Assembly (NCBI GenBank): GCA_023053685.1
Contig: JALIGW010000001.1
Location: 160,793,547 to 160,857,546, forward strand
DNA length: 64,000 bases
From: Diadophis punctatus similis
Lineage: Eukaryota > Chordata > Lepidosauria > Squamata > Dipsadidae
Direction: 5' to 3'
The translations under genes were made by a program, and so were the position numbers. Under the pieces are notes generated by a model, which was not told the origin of the DNA, made no database searches, and was given only the letters and a program-made list of their open reading frames with translations. Numbering within the stretch: position 1 is the stretch's first letter; each line of letters begins with the position of its first letter. Shown here piece by piece: positions 12,601 through 24,709 of the stretch.

Positions 12601-14046
12601 CATGGCTGCTTATCCGCCTGGGGCCCTTCCACAGCAGTTGCACAAATAAATGAATTTGACAGCAAACATCATAACAGTTAGCAAGAGTGTGTGTACTCAC
12701 CACCACTGCAGCTTTGCTAGAGAAATGGAAGAGGAAGGAGCTTATTTGTTACTACAAAACAAAAGTATGCTCTTTGACAAGCAATGAAAAAAATTAGTAA
12801 AATAAACTTGCAAGAGAATTGTTACCAGGTTTTGTTTTAAGGCAAGAAGATTTTGAGGCTCTCATCTCTAAATGTACCTTCTCTCGATCTCTTTCTAAAA
12901 GATAAACTGTGGAAAGGGAAATAAATTCCCAATTGAAGGTTTCCAGAATACACATTTCCCCAGGTTGAAGACATTAAGTCAAACTCAGCCCTTCCTAAAC
13001 AGGTCCAGTGTAAAATGGGATTCGTCACACATACACCCACTCCTGCCAACTACATCAGAAACTTTTCTCAAACAAGCACCTTTGAAAAGTGAGGATGATG
13101 TAGTCACTTAAAAGCGATGCTGAAGGCAGGAGAATATTGTCTCTCCTACCATTCCAAATTGAGCTGGGAGAAAAGTGATGCAGGAATGTTCATGAGGGTG
13201 ATTTTTACTTAAAGAGAGCCAGAAAAGAGCTTCTGCCTATAGCGGTTGATGGTTGATTACTCATCTCATTCTTCTCAAAGATAAGGTATCTTTTCTTAGG
13301 AAGGTGAAAATAGCCAGAGTGTGTGCAGATGTGCTGTAAGACAAGCTGCCTGTTCTGCATGCATTTCTTGTGACTAGATGTGAAGTAATTGAGGAAATGT
13401 CATAGTTTCCTCAGCATTTTTAAAGGAAAGGGGGGGGGGGTTCCCTCAAAAAGAAAAGAAAAGAAAATCAGTATGATTTTTATTTTATTTTTGCTAGAGG
13501 GAGTTCTCTCATCACTAATAAATGATCCTGTTCCTTTACAAAAATAAAGTCTGGAAATCAAATGATTTCTTCAGAATAGAAATGTTATGTTTAGTTATTT
13601 GAGAATCCTTCTCTGTTAGCATAGTGCACCATGAATGAGAATAAAAGCATGTGAAATGTGAAATGCCCACAAGCTTAACCACAAAATGTAAACCAGTAAT
13701 CACAGATGACCCAAGACCACTGCTCCTGGATCTGACTCGATAGTCACAAAAGAACATTAATTTATAGTTATTACACAATCTAGACTATCTTTATAATGGT
13801 ACTAACACTTATATTTTCTAAACATGAATTCAAAGTATAAGGGGGACATCTCAAACTAATGCTTACAACATCAGAACCACATTCTAATACACTATCTAAG
13901 GTGCAGTTTCGGCTAGGCTGTTGCCAACAACAAATAAATGAAAAAAACAATTCGATGCACACTATTAATATTTTTAATGCAGAGTCTACTCTGCGAATAG
14001 AATGCCTTGTATATTAAATAAATAAACAAATATTGAAATCAGTATC
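9677..14046. other. Intronic stretch, no repeat recognised; possible conserved non-coding part
   Basis: No TE family recognised in 4.3 kb, unusual for this intron. Homopolymer runs lie at 12536-12545 (C) and 13431-13440 (G). The part at about 11860-12110 looks like unique, homeobox-motif-rich sequence (several 'taatta/attag' cores and a 'cagctg'-free AT-rich context) and may be a conserved non-coding element. That is inference only. Confidence 0.35.
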
Positions 14047-14487
14047 GTTTAGTTCAGTGATGGCGAACCTATGGCACGGGTGCCACAGGTGGCACGCGGA
14101 GCCATATCTGCCGGCACGCAAGCCATTGCCCTAGCTCAGCTCCAGTGCGCATGTGCGTGCCCGCCAGCTGATTTTTGGCTCACACAGAGGCTCTGGGAGG
14201 GCGATTTCAGCCTCCGGAGGGCTTCCAGGGTGGCAGGGGGAGTGTTTTCGCCCTCCCCAAGCTCCAAGAAAGCCTCTGGAGCCTGGGGAGGGCGAAAAAT
14301 GGGCCCACCGGGCCCACTGGAAGTCGGGAAACAGGGGAGTGGGGGGGGGTCACACATGCATGTGCAGGGGGTGGGGCAAGTGAGGGGCTTTGAATTATGG
14401 GTGTGGGCACGCACGTGCGTGCAATAGCGTGCACGTGCACTATTTCGGCACCCGAGGAAAAAAAGGTTTGCCATCACTGGTTTAGTT
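14047..14487. mobile_element. hAT-type non-autonomous element, family A copy 1, with 8-bp TSD
   Basis: The 425-bp element (14055-14479) begins 'cagtgatggcgaacct' and ends 'aggtttgccatcactg' (16-bp terminal inverted repeats with one mismatch). Perfect 8-bp target duplications 'gtttagtt' flank it at 14047-14054 and 14480-14487. The inside is GC-rich and CpG-rich ('gtgcgcatgtgcgtgc', 'gggagggcgaaaa') and open in several frames on both strands, but no frame resembles a transposase. Such frames are a composition effect. An 8-bp TSD with CA(G)..(C)TG ends is the hAT signature. Confidence 0.92.
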
Positions 14488-15185
14488 TATATCACAAAAT
14501 TTCTGTGTTCTTCCTTGTAACTTTTCTATGCAATGACAACAACAAAAAGTATTGGGTTTCTTTTTTGTCAGAACACCACCCCATTCATGTCATTAATCAA
14601 CTGTATGGCCATTTCACAGTGCTTCCATAACTATGGTGGTGGGGAAAATTATTATTTCTTGTTCCCTTGCTTTGGTTATCAAACAGCTGAGTTCCCGTAT
14701 TTCCCCTTGTGTCTTGCCTATTTTTTAAAAAAATACAACCTTAACATAGAAGTGGTATTATTTTGAGTTTTGAAAGGGGTGCATCTTTATGGGCATCAAT
14801 GTATTAGGAAAGCAAATCTATTACTACTTCGCAACTTTCTTTGTGCCAACAATTCTTGCTTAGGTTGGTTATAAATTATCCAAAAGGCTGGGGAGAAAAG
14901 AAGAATCCTTTTCTTCTACTACTCACTTCCCACAAGAAGATGTATTTATGATTTCTAGAGCTGCCCATCTCCCAGTAGTTATTCTGGGCAGCAAGCAAAG
15001 ATTGAAACTACCACTATAACATATCACACATGATGTGTTGGTTAAAACAACAGCCTGCAAAACAAAAAAAAGCACTTCACCAGAATTGTTCAACTGACCT
15101 TGTGGCCCAAAATCCCTGGAGGAATAGGCAGGTCTATGAAAGGTTATCAGGGTCAGATCCTAGCTTGCATATCACCAACCCAAAT
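14488..15185. other. Intronic stretch, nothing recognised
   Basis: No supported feature. Confidence 0.5.
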
Positions 15186-15420
15186 GAGAGAACCAGTGTG
15201 GTGTAGTGGTTAAAGTTGGGCTCCTTCTGGGGACACTCCAGTTCAAATCAACCCTCAGCTCACTCAGTTACTTTGAGCCAGTCACTCTTTCTCAACCCAA
15301 CTGACCTCACAGGATTGGTGTTATGAGGAAAACTGGGAGGAAGGAGCAATATTTGCTGCCTTGAGTTCCTGAGGAAAAAGATAAGCTATAAATCAAGATA
15401 TAAATCTAACAAATAAATAC
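15186..15420 (+). mobile_element. CORE-SINE / MIR-like SINE
   Basis: Contains 'accagtgtggtgtagtggtt' (A-box-like), 'ccagttcaaatcaaccc' (B-box-like), then 'gagccagtcactctttctc', 'cctcacaggattggtgttatgagga' split here for length, and 'gctataaatcaagatataaa', the ordered landmarks of MIR/CORE-type SINEs. Diverged. Confidence 0.65.
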
Positions 15421-15495
15421 ATACATTAATAGCAATAGCACTTAGACTTATATACCGCTTCATAGTGCTTTACAGCCCTCTCTAATCGAATTAAA
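15421..15495 (-). repeat. SINE 3' fragment, minus orientation
   Basis: 'agcaatagcacttagactta' followed by 'tataccgcttcatagtgctt' is the reverse complement of the 3' end ('...aagtctaagtgctattgct') of another SINE, as at 30365-30495. Confidence 0.55.
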
Positions 15496-16818
15496 TGCCT
15501 TGTGCTTTAAGTTCAGGAACTGATCAGTAGAATTGCGTGGAGCTGCCACTTCTACTGGATTCTTCTACATCTCCTCCTTCCCCCTGATGATTCATGCACC
15601 GTGAAGAAATCCCAACTTTTGAAAAACAAGCTACTATTTCCACCAGTGGTCTGTTTTTAATGCTTGTATTATGCACAGTTTCAGTATTTTGAAAATAATA
15701 CACAATATGTCTAAAGAAATTCAAATAATGTCTTAATATTCATGATGAGAAGAACGTGTGGGGCTGAAGAACTTTCACTTATGCTGGTTTTAAACCTAAT
15801 TACTTATCTCCGTGGAAGATTGCTTTCAAATCCCTAATGGTATATTTTGAACTGGAACGTGCAGCTATGGTCTCTAATCATTGCTTGTTTGCTATTCCTG
15901 CATCCTTCCTACAATGAACTTTTAGTGCTGCTTTTCAATCCCTACCAGAATAAAACAGTTTCCCCCGCAATGAATTGGAGAGTTAAAGCACAGCTTTTCT
16001 CTCCATAGCAATTTGAACAGGCTTGGCACAGATAATGATCAGATTGCATTTCTACCATTACCATTGCCCAGTTGAAGGCAATGGAGAAAAAGTTTGATTC
16101 CCTTTACCACTGATACAATTGGAATTCATGCATTAGTTGAACAGAACATTGCAGGGTGTTTGCACATAGAAAACCTGACTCCTTAATAACATACAGAACA
16201 ATTATATTAATAATATGCCATGTTTCATAATTGCTATTCCACATGTAACTTACACTAGTAGAATAATCAATCTGGAATTGTCTGCAGGAATTAACTTTGG
16301 AATATGTCACAATATCTTCTTGATTATAAAATTTGACTTTTGCCTCTCCGGGTCCTCGGTAGTTATTTTTGCCCACATTGGATAGGCAATTGGCAACTTT
16401 CTGACCTCTGAGATGTGAATCCAGGTTTGGGGGCCAATATCCAGTGAACTCTAACATTCTTTGTGCTAAGAGATTCTCAAAGAAATGGAACTTTTTTTGG
16501 TAGAACATTATAAACTATCAAAATGCTTAATGTATAAGAATCTTTATAAGATTCCCCAAGACTAAATAGCTCCCTTTTTAAGACTTTACACTTCAGGCTT
16601 AACTTCTATTGTTAAATGTTTTCAGTGGAGCTCTCAAAACAGGCAAGCAGACTTGTAAAAGTTGATAGATGTAAATAATTGCGGGTTATGAATGCTGAGT
16701 TCCTACACATTTGGGGCGCAATCAAGTTGGAGGAACTGGTCCAAGCCTTAATTGATTTTATTGGCAATAGTGGCAGCAAAAATAAATAAATAAATAAGGA
16801 TGACAGTCATTGACCAAG

Positions 16819-16820
<2 letters not shown>
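15496..16820. other. Intronic stretch with an unexplained minus-strand frame
   Basis: No repeat recognised. A 134-codon minus-strand frame (16104-16508) includes text bounded by an AG ('aatctcttag', AG at about 16469) and a consensus GTAAGT. It is discussed as a finding. It is not needed for the PKHD1 frame. Confidence 0.4.

Positions 16821-16887
<67 letters not shown>
16821..16887. repeat. (GT)n microsatellite
   Basis: About 33 uninterrupted GT units. The 'protein' frames of Cys-Val or His-Thr repeats across it are artefacts. Confidence 0.98.
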
Positions 16888-16888
<1 letters not shown>

Positions 16889-19475
16889 CTCCATGAATTG
16901 TGTTTTGTTATTTTACTTAAGAATGTACACTTTGTCTTTCCAGCCAAAGATGCTTGTTCACAACTGAAAACCAAAAGCAATGCAGTCAAGTTTCATACCC
17001 TGGAGCAGTTTGTGTACTGAAACCATTTGGCATTCTGTACATTTTCTTTGAAATGAGAAAATAGCATATGATCTAATGTTATATTAGGGCAAAATATATA
17101 ACTTATTTTCTGCAAACAAGTAATAACCATTTTGGTTCAACAGAAAATAAAGGCAAAACTTTTATTACTAGCTCTAATCAAAGGATTTTCAGGATCAGAA
17201 TTTCTTACAAAAGCCAAAAATTAGCCTACAACAATTACAAATAGGGAAAGCTAAATACAGGGAAACAGTGAAAAGGAAAACCTTGAGATTCTGACACAAT
17301 GGCAGAATTGTCAATCAAATTGTGTCTATATGTTTTCAAATTTTCTTTCAGCTGAAGTTGGAGAATAGTTTAAACAAAGCGTTGACATGTTTTGTCTTAT
17401 ATGGGTATCTATGTGAGAAAATAACTCTTCAAAGGAACAATTTAAGATTTCTAAATACATCATTATGGTAGTATATTTTTTATCAGGATTTATAAGCAGC
17501 AAGCAAAATCTGTCACAGAAGGAAAAGAAATCCTTTTTTAAAAAAAGCCCTCTGAAACATGTCACTTACTAAAGAAGTACTTACCATAGAAGATCAAAAC
17601 TAATACCCTAAGGAATTTGGCTTGCTTATTTATAATTTAACAATAAATAAGTGAACAATATTTTGTACAGTGCCAGCTACCTTGGTTTGTTCATCTATAG
17701 CAGCAGGTTGAATCCTAGCACACAAAACTGAAATGATGAATTTCTGATGCCGATGCCTACACTGCCTGTTCTCTATCTCACTGTTCTCAAATTAAGTTGG
17801 GAGTCAAGCATCAAGTATTAAGTAACCAAAAACTCACATAGCAGCAGCAAAAACTCACTTAGCATACCTTTTTCTGATACCTCAGTTCTTTGTAATGGGA
17901 TACTTTCAGCAACAGTGAAAATCAGCAGTGCTTTATATTAGCAAACTGCTAATACGGTAGCTGAACCTCATAATTCCATGGGAAGGCCTAAATCTGAAAA
18001 TGGGAAGGGAGGAAATCATAGAAGAAATGCCCAGACTGCAAAAACATGGGTTTGATGTGTCAGAAGTATAACAGATTGATGCTAAAGAAACACATTACAT
18101 TTTGATGGGCAGAAAGACAAATTCAAGATTCTGCTAATTTTCCACATTTGGGATCACCAACAATCCGTTCCAAGTTGTAGTCCGGTACACTAACATTTAA
18201 TGCATAGCAATTTCTCTAATAAAGAGAAATTCTGCCCCTATCCTCAGCCCCTGGATATTCTCCTCAGCATGGAACAGCTTGCTCTACATGTAGGATTCCT
18301 TTCACCATATTGTGTATCAGGAGCTGGCTGAACATTCAAGTGAAGTCTTTTAAAACATGCCCAACTTGGCAAACATGAGTCAAGCTTCCAATATTTCTGC
18401 AGAGCACAACAGATATCACAATGTACAGCTGGCTCAGGCTGTGCTGTTTTCCTATGTCCAGACCTTCCAAATAGGGTCAGCATGGGGGTGATTTCCTGGC
18501 AGCACAAAGACACTTCTTTGATGCACAAAACCTGCTTTGAAAGCAGCTGGCACTTCTGGTGACTTCTGCCATAGGAATTGAATCACCTGAACTTAAATTC
18601 TGGCTGACCCAGATTTCTGAGATAGCACTACACATTATGCTTGCTATAGGAAAACATTAGAAGTGTAGTAGGATTTTGCCAGCAACATGTAAACAGTGGA
18701 TATCACGTATTAGTGTACTTTTTTGCTCAAAAGCAACAATGTGAATTGGAAACAGCCCCTCTAAGCTGTGTCTCTATTCTTTTACATTTGAATTTGTCAC
18801 CACCTCACCAATAGCCTCTCCAATCCCATTCCCGCCAAAATTCAGGCTGGGAAGCAGGGACAGCTAAACACTTCAACTTTCCCAAAAGAAAGAATGTTCC
18901 TTAAGACATGTTTGACTCTTGGTTCAGGATGAAAAAGGTTTTCCTGCCTCCAGTGAGATCTATTAGAGTTAAAAAGGAAGTAGTGGAATTGGCAAAGAAA
19001 AGGCCAGTATTTTGTCCACTGGAAAGATTCCATATTTTCTAAGGAAATACCTTCAAAAGCTTTGAATCGGAGTACTTGCAAAACAATGCTGCTAATAATA
19101 TGATTGATACCATGTGCAAGAAAAACGAGCTGGATCTCTACTATCAGAAACTGTTTTATAATGAAATCTTAAATGTTAATTTTCTTCTTTGCTTGAGTAT
19201 GACTAAACATTACAGCTGTTACAGAATTATGAAGTACCATGGGATAACTTTTAGAAATCAATCGCACAATGTGGACAGCAATGTGGTGCATTTCTTGTCT
19301 TCAAATGGAAGGTAAGAGTCCATAAAGAATGATGCCAGTATGGAAATATTTTATTCCAATATCTGACACATTCTTACCGGAAGCTAAAAATATCACTGAG
19401 TTCACTCTTGAGCAACTTTATCTTCAGTTTATAGATATATTTGCCAGTACTAGAACATGATAGGAGCTGAGGGAC
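16888..19475. other. Intronic stretch, nothing recognised
   Basis: No repeat family or gene recognised in 2.6 kb. Confidence 0.5.
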
Positions 19476-20105
19476 CTTTAGAGTAAGGTGAACAGACGTC
19501 CCGCTTTTGGCGGGACAGTCCCGCTTTTTAATAATATGTCCCGCATCCCGTGGCGTTTCAAAAAAGTCCCATTTTTTAAATTTGAATTTGCCCTGCACAC
19601 CCCTCTGCCTCCTGCCTCGCCTGCCTCCTCCTGCCAGGCAGGGAGGGAGGGCAGTGAGAGGGGCAGCGGCGGTCTTGCCTGTTCGTCGCCGCAGAGCCGA
19701 AGAAGCTGGTGGTGTTCGCGGCGCGGGGCTTCCCCCGCCCGCTTTCCCCGGCTGCCGGGACGCCGCCATTTGCGTTCTTTTGCCCTCTGTGCAAGCAGAA
19801 TGCTTTGCGCATGCACAGAGGGCAAAAGAACGCAAATGGCGGCATCCCGGCGGCCGGGGAAAGCGGGCGGGGGAAGCCCCGCACCGCGAACGCCACCAGC
19901 TTCTTCGGCTCTGCGGCGACGAACAGGTAAGCCTGCGCCGGTGGGAACCCACCCCTGGCTGCGATGAAGGGGGGTGTTTTGGGAGGTGCACAAAGCTGCA
20001 GGTAAGAGAGACGGAGCCCTCCCGTCTTGCTCCCCTAGGAAACCCCCCCCCCGTCAATGGTGTCCTGCTTTACAAATATTAAAATCTGGTCACCTTACTT
20101 TAGAG
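19476..20105. mobile_element. hAT-like non-autonomous element with long internal palindrome
   Basis: The 614-bp element (19484-20097) starts 'taaggtgaacaga' and ends 'tctggtcacctta' (12 of 13 inverted matches). It is flanked by a perfect 8-bp target duplication 'ctttagag' (19476-19483 and 20098-20105). Subterminal text 'cccgcttttggcgggacag' is itself a short hairpin. The middle is a GC-rich inverted repeat with arms of about 115 bp (about 19678-19794 and 19813-19927). Long frames on both strands (up to 227 codons) mirror each other through the palindrome and do not resemble transposase. Confidence 0.88.
19678..19927. repeat. Long GC-rich inverted repeat (foldback)
   Basis: The left arm contains 'gcagagccgaagaagctggt', 'gcggggcttcccccgcccgc' and 'gccatttgcgttcttttgcc'. 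The right arm carries the reverse complements, 'ggcaaaagaacgcaaatggc' and 'accagcttcttcggctctgc'. The loop is about 18 bp ('aagcagaatgctttgcgc'). A few mismatches separate the arms. Confidence 0.9.
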
Positions 20106-20780
20106 ACTCCTAAACTCTAACTTCCATTAGCATCGACAGTTTGACCAATGTTTCAGAGATAATGGAACTTGTAATACAACAACATCTAGCACTTTGATAT
20201 TATATTACCTTAGAAAAATCATAAAATGAATTAAAGATACTTTCCAGTGCCTTGTAAAAATAGACTTCAAGTCTAAGATAACTGGTTCTAAAAACCAATG
20301 AAATGTTGATGGGTACACATCTTATCCTTTGAATCCTGTTGATTGTTATTTTATGTATAATTCATTAATTACCATTACTTATATCCTGCCTTTCAGAATA
20401 ACAGTCGTCTGAATCAGCTACACATTAATACAAAGAATTGTAAATAAAGGTGCAATAAATATTTAGAATTCTCCTCACAGAACAGTTGGTGGTCTACCAA
20501 ATCAATTTAATTCCCAAGTGCTGGTATCATAGCACTGCATCCCTTAGCTTAGTGATTTGCTGTTCTTTGTTGAAATTAATGTTAATTTCCATGTAAACAA
20601 GGAAAATTAATACCTTATATAGAGTCATGGACCAGCTAGTTTCTATACATAGAAGCCAGGTCTCAGTTTCTAAGATGCCATCAAAAATTCATAAAAATGC
20701 TTTGGCTATCCCATTGAAACTTAAAACAATATTGGACATTAAAATATTGCATAATTTAAATTCTTATTAATTTTAACTGC
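20106..20780. other. Intronic stretch, nothing recognised
   Basis: AT-rich, no supported feature. Confidence 0.5.
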
Positions 20781-20856
20781 TTTTATATTTATTTTTTACC
20801 ATTTTTACCGATTGTAAATCGCTCAGAGTCATTTTATTGGCGAGATGGGCAACATA

Positions 20857-20939
<83 letters not shown>

Positions 20940-20950
20940 CAAATAAATAA
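20781..20950 (+). repeat. LINE/SINE 3' tail with (AAAT)n microsatellite
   Basis: 'taaatcgctcagagtcattt' and 'ggcgagatgggcaacatata' are the usual 3' tail text of squamate L2-type or SINE elements. They run directly into an (AAAT)n array at about 20856-20950. Confidence 0.75.
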
Positions 20951-21229
20951 ATCTGTAAAGAAAATAAGGGTGTTCTTTAACATTTACAATTAATATGAAC
21001 CGAATTCTTGCACTTAACTTGTTTGTGACTCCCAGTCCATGTCAGGGTAATGAGGCAGGGGTGTAGAGGCTTCTCCTGAGAAACCACAGTCCCGCAGCCT
21101 TCTGTCCCTGCTCCGTCTCTATTTCATCCAGGAGAGGAGTTATTCTTGGCTCCAAGAGGAACTCTCCTTCTGAGACAATTCACAGTTTTGATCAATGTGA
21201 ATTATGTATATACCATCATATTGGTGTGG
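20951..21229. other. Intronic stretch, nothing recognised
   Basis: No supported feature. Confidence 0.4.
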
Positions 21230-21765
21230 GGGGGAAGCCACATTCCTGCCTAAACCCGATCCTACAGGTTCTTCCTACAAGAGCTAGAACCTGCTGCTTA
21301 AATAAGCATTCACCCAAATATGCAAAGGTGTATTTAAATATAATGTGTCATGATCCTAATTCATGTCCCCATTTCTCATCTTTCCTACGGAGAGTGATGG
21401 ACACCTTTGGACAGGGCTTTTGGCCAACACACCCCCCCCATCTACAAAGTGGAGAAATTTTCATTTTAATAGCTTTAGATCAGATTAGCTCCAATCCTAC
21501 TGTTTTCAGAAAGGCCTTAAAGCTTGGTTTTGCCATTAAGCATAGGGACCTGTGTCAGAGCCAGTACATGGGCTGTGTTGATTATTGTGAAACTAAAATC
21601 TTGGCTACGGTTGCATTATTGTCTCTTTTTACATGTTTGACGTTGTTTTTGTACTTTGGGGAGCTTTATTTTTACATTGTTTTTAATTGCTGTGAGCTGC
21701 CCAGAGTCATATATTTGAGGCAAGTAGCTGTATAAGTTGATATAAATACATAAATATGGACTTCT
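21230..21765 (+). pseudogene. L2-type LINE 3' relic
   Basis: A 169-codon plus frame (21226-21735) contains FRKALKLGFAIKH, matching the 'FR.ALK..L' text near the end of L2-type ORF2. The DNA closes with 'agctgcccagagtcatatat' and 'gttgatataaatacataaat', a LINE 3' tail. Strongly decayed. Confidence 0.5.
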
Positions 21766-22594
21766 CACACCTCCAGCATTCCCACACAACCACATTTGCA
21801 AGCCAGTGGCCTTCAAATGCATACTGGGTAACAAGGCAAAAATCAGATGTCTCAAGTCCCTTTCCAGAAGGTTGATAATGGAGTGAGCTGCTACCTTTCA
21901 TTCTTTCTCATAATGTTATAAGGCAGATGTCCTGACCCTCAGGCGAGCAGCCAGCCTGCCACTCAGGATTCATTCAAATTACACTAAAACATGGCCCTGA
22001 ACTGAGCGTATAACCCTCAATCCAGGGGTGTGAGGCTGCCTGTAGAGATATACAATATTTAGTTCTCAGAAAATATCTTGCCTCCAGCAGATGAAAGATT
22101 AGAAAGATAGGACAAGGAGGCAAAAAAGAAAGGAGAATGATTCCATACTCGTAGAGAAAATGGTAAGGGCAATTAGAATCGCCATTTGAGTTGTGATCAA
22201 AATTCTGATTCATTGCTTACTGCTGTTTCACAAAGAAGAAAATAGTGGATGACTAATTGGTTTTTTTGACATGTGTCTTTTGCCTAGCTTCCTTACATTT
22301 AAATTATATAAAATACTGCATTGGGGAAAAAAAAACACCAAGAAGAATAAGGTGGAAAGAAGCATGCATTCTGAATGCCTTTGTCCTCAGTCATATAAAC
22401 ATGGCTGAAATCTGTTGATTTCATGAACTGCTGTGTGTGTGGTTGATATTATGTATACATGTATAATTCCTTGATTTCTCATATACAGTATATTTCTCCT
22501 TATTTAGGCTGAGGGGCTTTATAAAGCTCCCTAAAAGTATCTGCTTATAATTGTGAACTTCCCAAGACAAAAATAATCTAGCCAGGTGATCATA
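21766..22594. other. Intronic stretch, nothing recognised
   Basis: No supported feature. Confidence 0.4.
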
Positions 22595-23136
22595 AGATAG
22601 ATCCGTGATGGCGAACCTATGGCACATGTGCCAGAGGTGGCACGCAGAGCCCTCTCTGTGGGCACATGTGCCATCGCCAGCTGTTCTTCTGGTTTCCAGC
22701 GCGCACATGCACACCAGCCAGCTGGTCTTTGCGGGCGCTGGAGCGCCGGAAAACGGACTGAAAATAGCCCCCAAAATGCCCATAAGGCCAAAAAACAGGC
22801 AATTTTTCAGGCAGTTTTTGGGCCTTTTTTGGGCTGATTTTGGGTCATTTTCAGGCCATTTTCCAGGCTGTTTTCCGGCTAGGTTTTTTGGGGGGGGCAT
22901 TTTCCGGGTCATTTTTCAGGCTGTTTTTTTCAGGCCCAAAAAATGACCCAAAAACGGCCCCAAAAAGCGGCCTGAAAACAACCCCAAAATGGCCAAAACC
23001 AGCCAAAAAACAGGCATGCGCACACCAGCCAGCTGGTCTTCGGGTTTCTGGTGCTCTGGCGCATGCGCACGCACATGCACGCACGTTCCGGTTTGGGCAC
23101 TCGGTGCCGAAAAGGTTTGCCATCACTGAGATAGAT
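22595..23136. mobile_element. hAT-type non-autonomous element, family A copy 2 (divergent interior)
   Basis: The 526-bp element (22603-23128) has ends 'ccgtgatggcgaacct' and 'aggtttgccatcactg' and a perfect 8-bp target duplication 'agatagat' (22595-22602 and 23129-23136). The outer about 60 bp match copies 1 and 3 ('atggcacatgtgccagaggtggcacgc' region). The interior differs: it contains a direct repeat of 'cacaccagccagctggtctt' (about 22710 and 23020) enclosing a partly palindromic stretch of 'ggcc/aaaaa' motifs. Confidence 0.9.
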
Positions 23137-24035
23137 GCTGCAAACAATACACTTTTTGATGCCATCTAGTGGTTATCTAGATTTTTGCAGCCCACATTGA
23201 GTAAATCTAAAACTATAAATAGCTGACCTGGATTATCACACCATTTCTGAATGACTGGCTGTGTTTCCTTGAGTATTCACTTGAAATAAAGAGCTGTTTT
23301 ATTTTAAAAAAATGCATATATACATGAGACACAAAGGCAGCTAAATTATTCAGTGCTAAAACTATCAGTCGGTATTCCGTGACAGAGCTCTAGAAACACT
23401 ACACAGGATACCATTTTTGTTTGGGATAATGAATTCTTAACTTTCCAGTTTTAAAAAGGGTGTTGTTAAGATTCCTTAAGCTTTTTCTAGTTTTATCAAA
23501 TGGATCAATTATCTTTTCAAAATACCATTGTGGTATTTTGTACAACGTTGGAGAACAATTGCAAAATGCACACAACCAATACCTACCTAAAACCTTTTTT
23601 CTCAGGATTGCTTTAAAGATGTAAAATCTGAAGAGAAGACCCAGCTGTTGTGTGGAGGTGCTCGGAAACACCTCTTCCTTTTTCAAATCTAATGTGCTGC
23701 ATGTTGATATGTGATCTTTCTGTCTATTTTTCTATCTTGCAACTTCTATGAAATCACATGCAATAACATAGGGATCTTGCAATATTTTTCTTTAGCTATT
23801 AAAAAAAAGTAATGCCTAGCGCCATCTGGTGGTGTTATAAGTATCATGGTGCCTTTGGGTACCATGGTACCATGCCAGTTCTTGCCTAAGAATATGGTTC
23901 AAAGCCTCTGCTTGAGGAAGGGGACTTTTCATAAGCAGCGCCTTGCCTCAGGCTCCCCTTCCTCTCCCCATTCCCCTGGCTCTGCCTCCCTGACCTTCAG
24001 CAAGTGACTGGTCGCTGCTTTTTTCCTGATTTATT
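23137..24035. other. Intronic stretch, nothing recognised
   Basis: 'gccatctagtggtta' at 23160 and 'gccatctggtggtgtta' at 23821 are short similar motifs. No element borders seen. Confidence 0.4.
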
Positions 24036-24130
24036 GTGGCTATTTTATATTGTTATAGTTGTTAGCTACACCATGAATCATTCTGATTAAGGGACAAGAT
24101 ATAAATATTTTAAGTACATAAATAAAACTA
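24036..24130 (+). repeat. LINE/SINE-type 3' tail
   Basis: 'gattaagggacaagatataa' followed by 'acataaataaaac' resembles the tail of L2-type or CORE-SINE elements. The upstream body is not recognisable. Confidence 0.4.
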
Positions 24131-24520
24131 CATTGAATCTTCAAGTTCACATCTACATTTTCTAGCATCCATCAAATAATTAATTGCATTTCAGACAACA
24201 GTAAAAACAAAAATAAATCTAAATAGGTAAAATACGCAGTCTCGGTTTTGCTCTAGGATGCATTGCACATCAGAATGGTTATTTAGCTTCCGAAAAGGTA
24301 AATATTCTCATTTCAGATGCAGGAAAAGTTTTGTATATCAATCCCTTATTGTTGTCTGTCACAGGCAGCACCTAATAATGGGGAAATACCAAATGTACTT
24401 ATGGAAATGTTAGATAGATAGAAGTGGTGGGGGGAGAGATCACTTCATATATTGTAATCATTGTTTCACATAGTGATGAAAGGCGGCAGGACTATAATTA
24501 CTAAAGAAGTGAAAAACAGA

Positions 24521-24588
24521 GAGGGAGGGAGGGAGGGAGGGAGGGAGGGAGGGAGGGAGGGAGGGAGGGAGAGAGAGAGAGAGAGAGA
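24521..24588. repeat. (GGGA)n and (GA)n microsatellite
   Basis: A tetramer run of GAGG units passes into a GA dinucleotide run. Frames of Arg-Glu-Gly repeats are artefacts. Confidence 0.97.
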
Positions 24589-24709
24589 AGCAAGTTTTGG
24601 AACAATCTCAATACAGTATTTCTCAAGTATAACAAGGAAAAAAGGAGGAAGGGAAGGATGAAGTTATAACAGCAGCTTTGTAAAGACTAAACAAGTTCAT
24701 CTTCATATA

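Noticed and set aside
14071..14477. Host gene in GC-rich segment at 14.1 kb (also 22.4-23.2 kb and 56.6-57.1 kb)
   Set aside because: All are inside hAT-type elements with target duplications. Open frames come from base composition.
16104..16508. PKHD1 coding exon
   Set aside because: The flanking PKHD1 exons join directly in phase and in protein text. This segment ends in the wrong phase and shows no family similarity. Kept only as a low-level finding.
19374..20082. Several long frames (up to 227 codons) on both strands
   Set aside because: They lie in a GC-rich palindromic transposon. The two arms mirror each other, so frames appear in pairs. No known domain.
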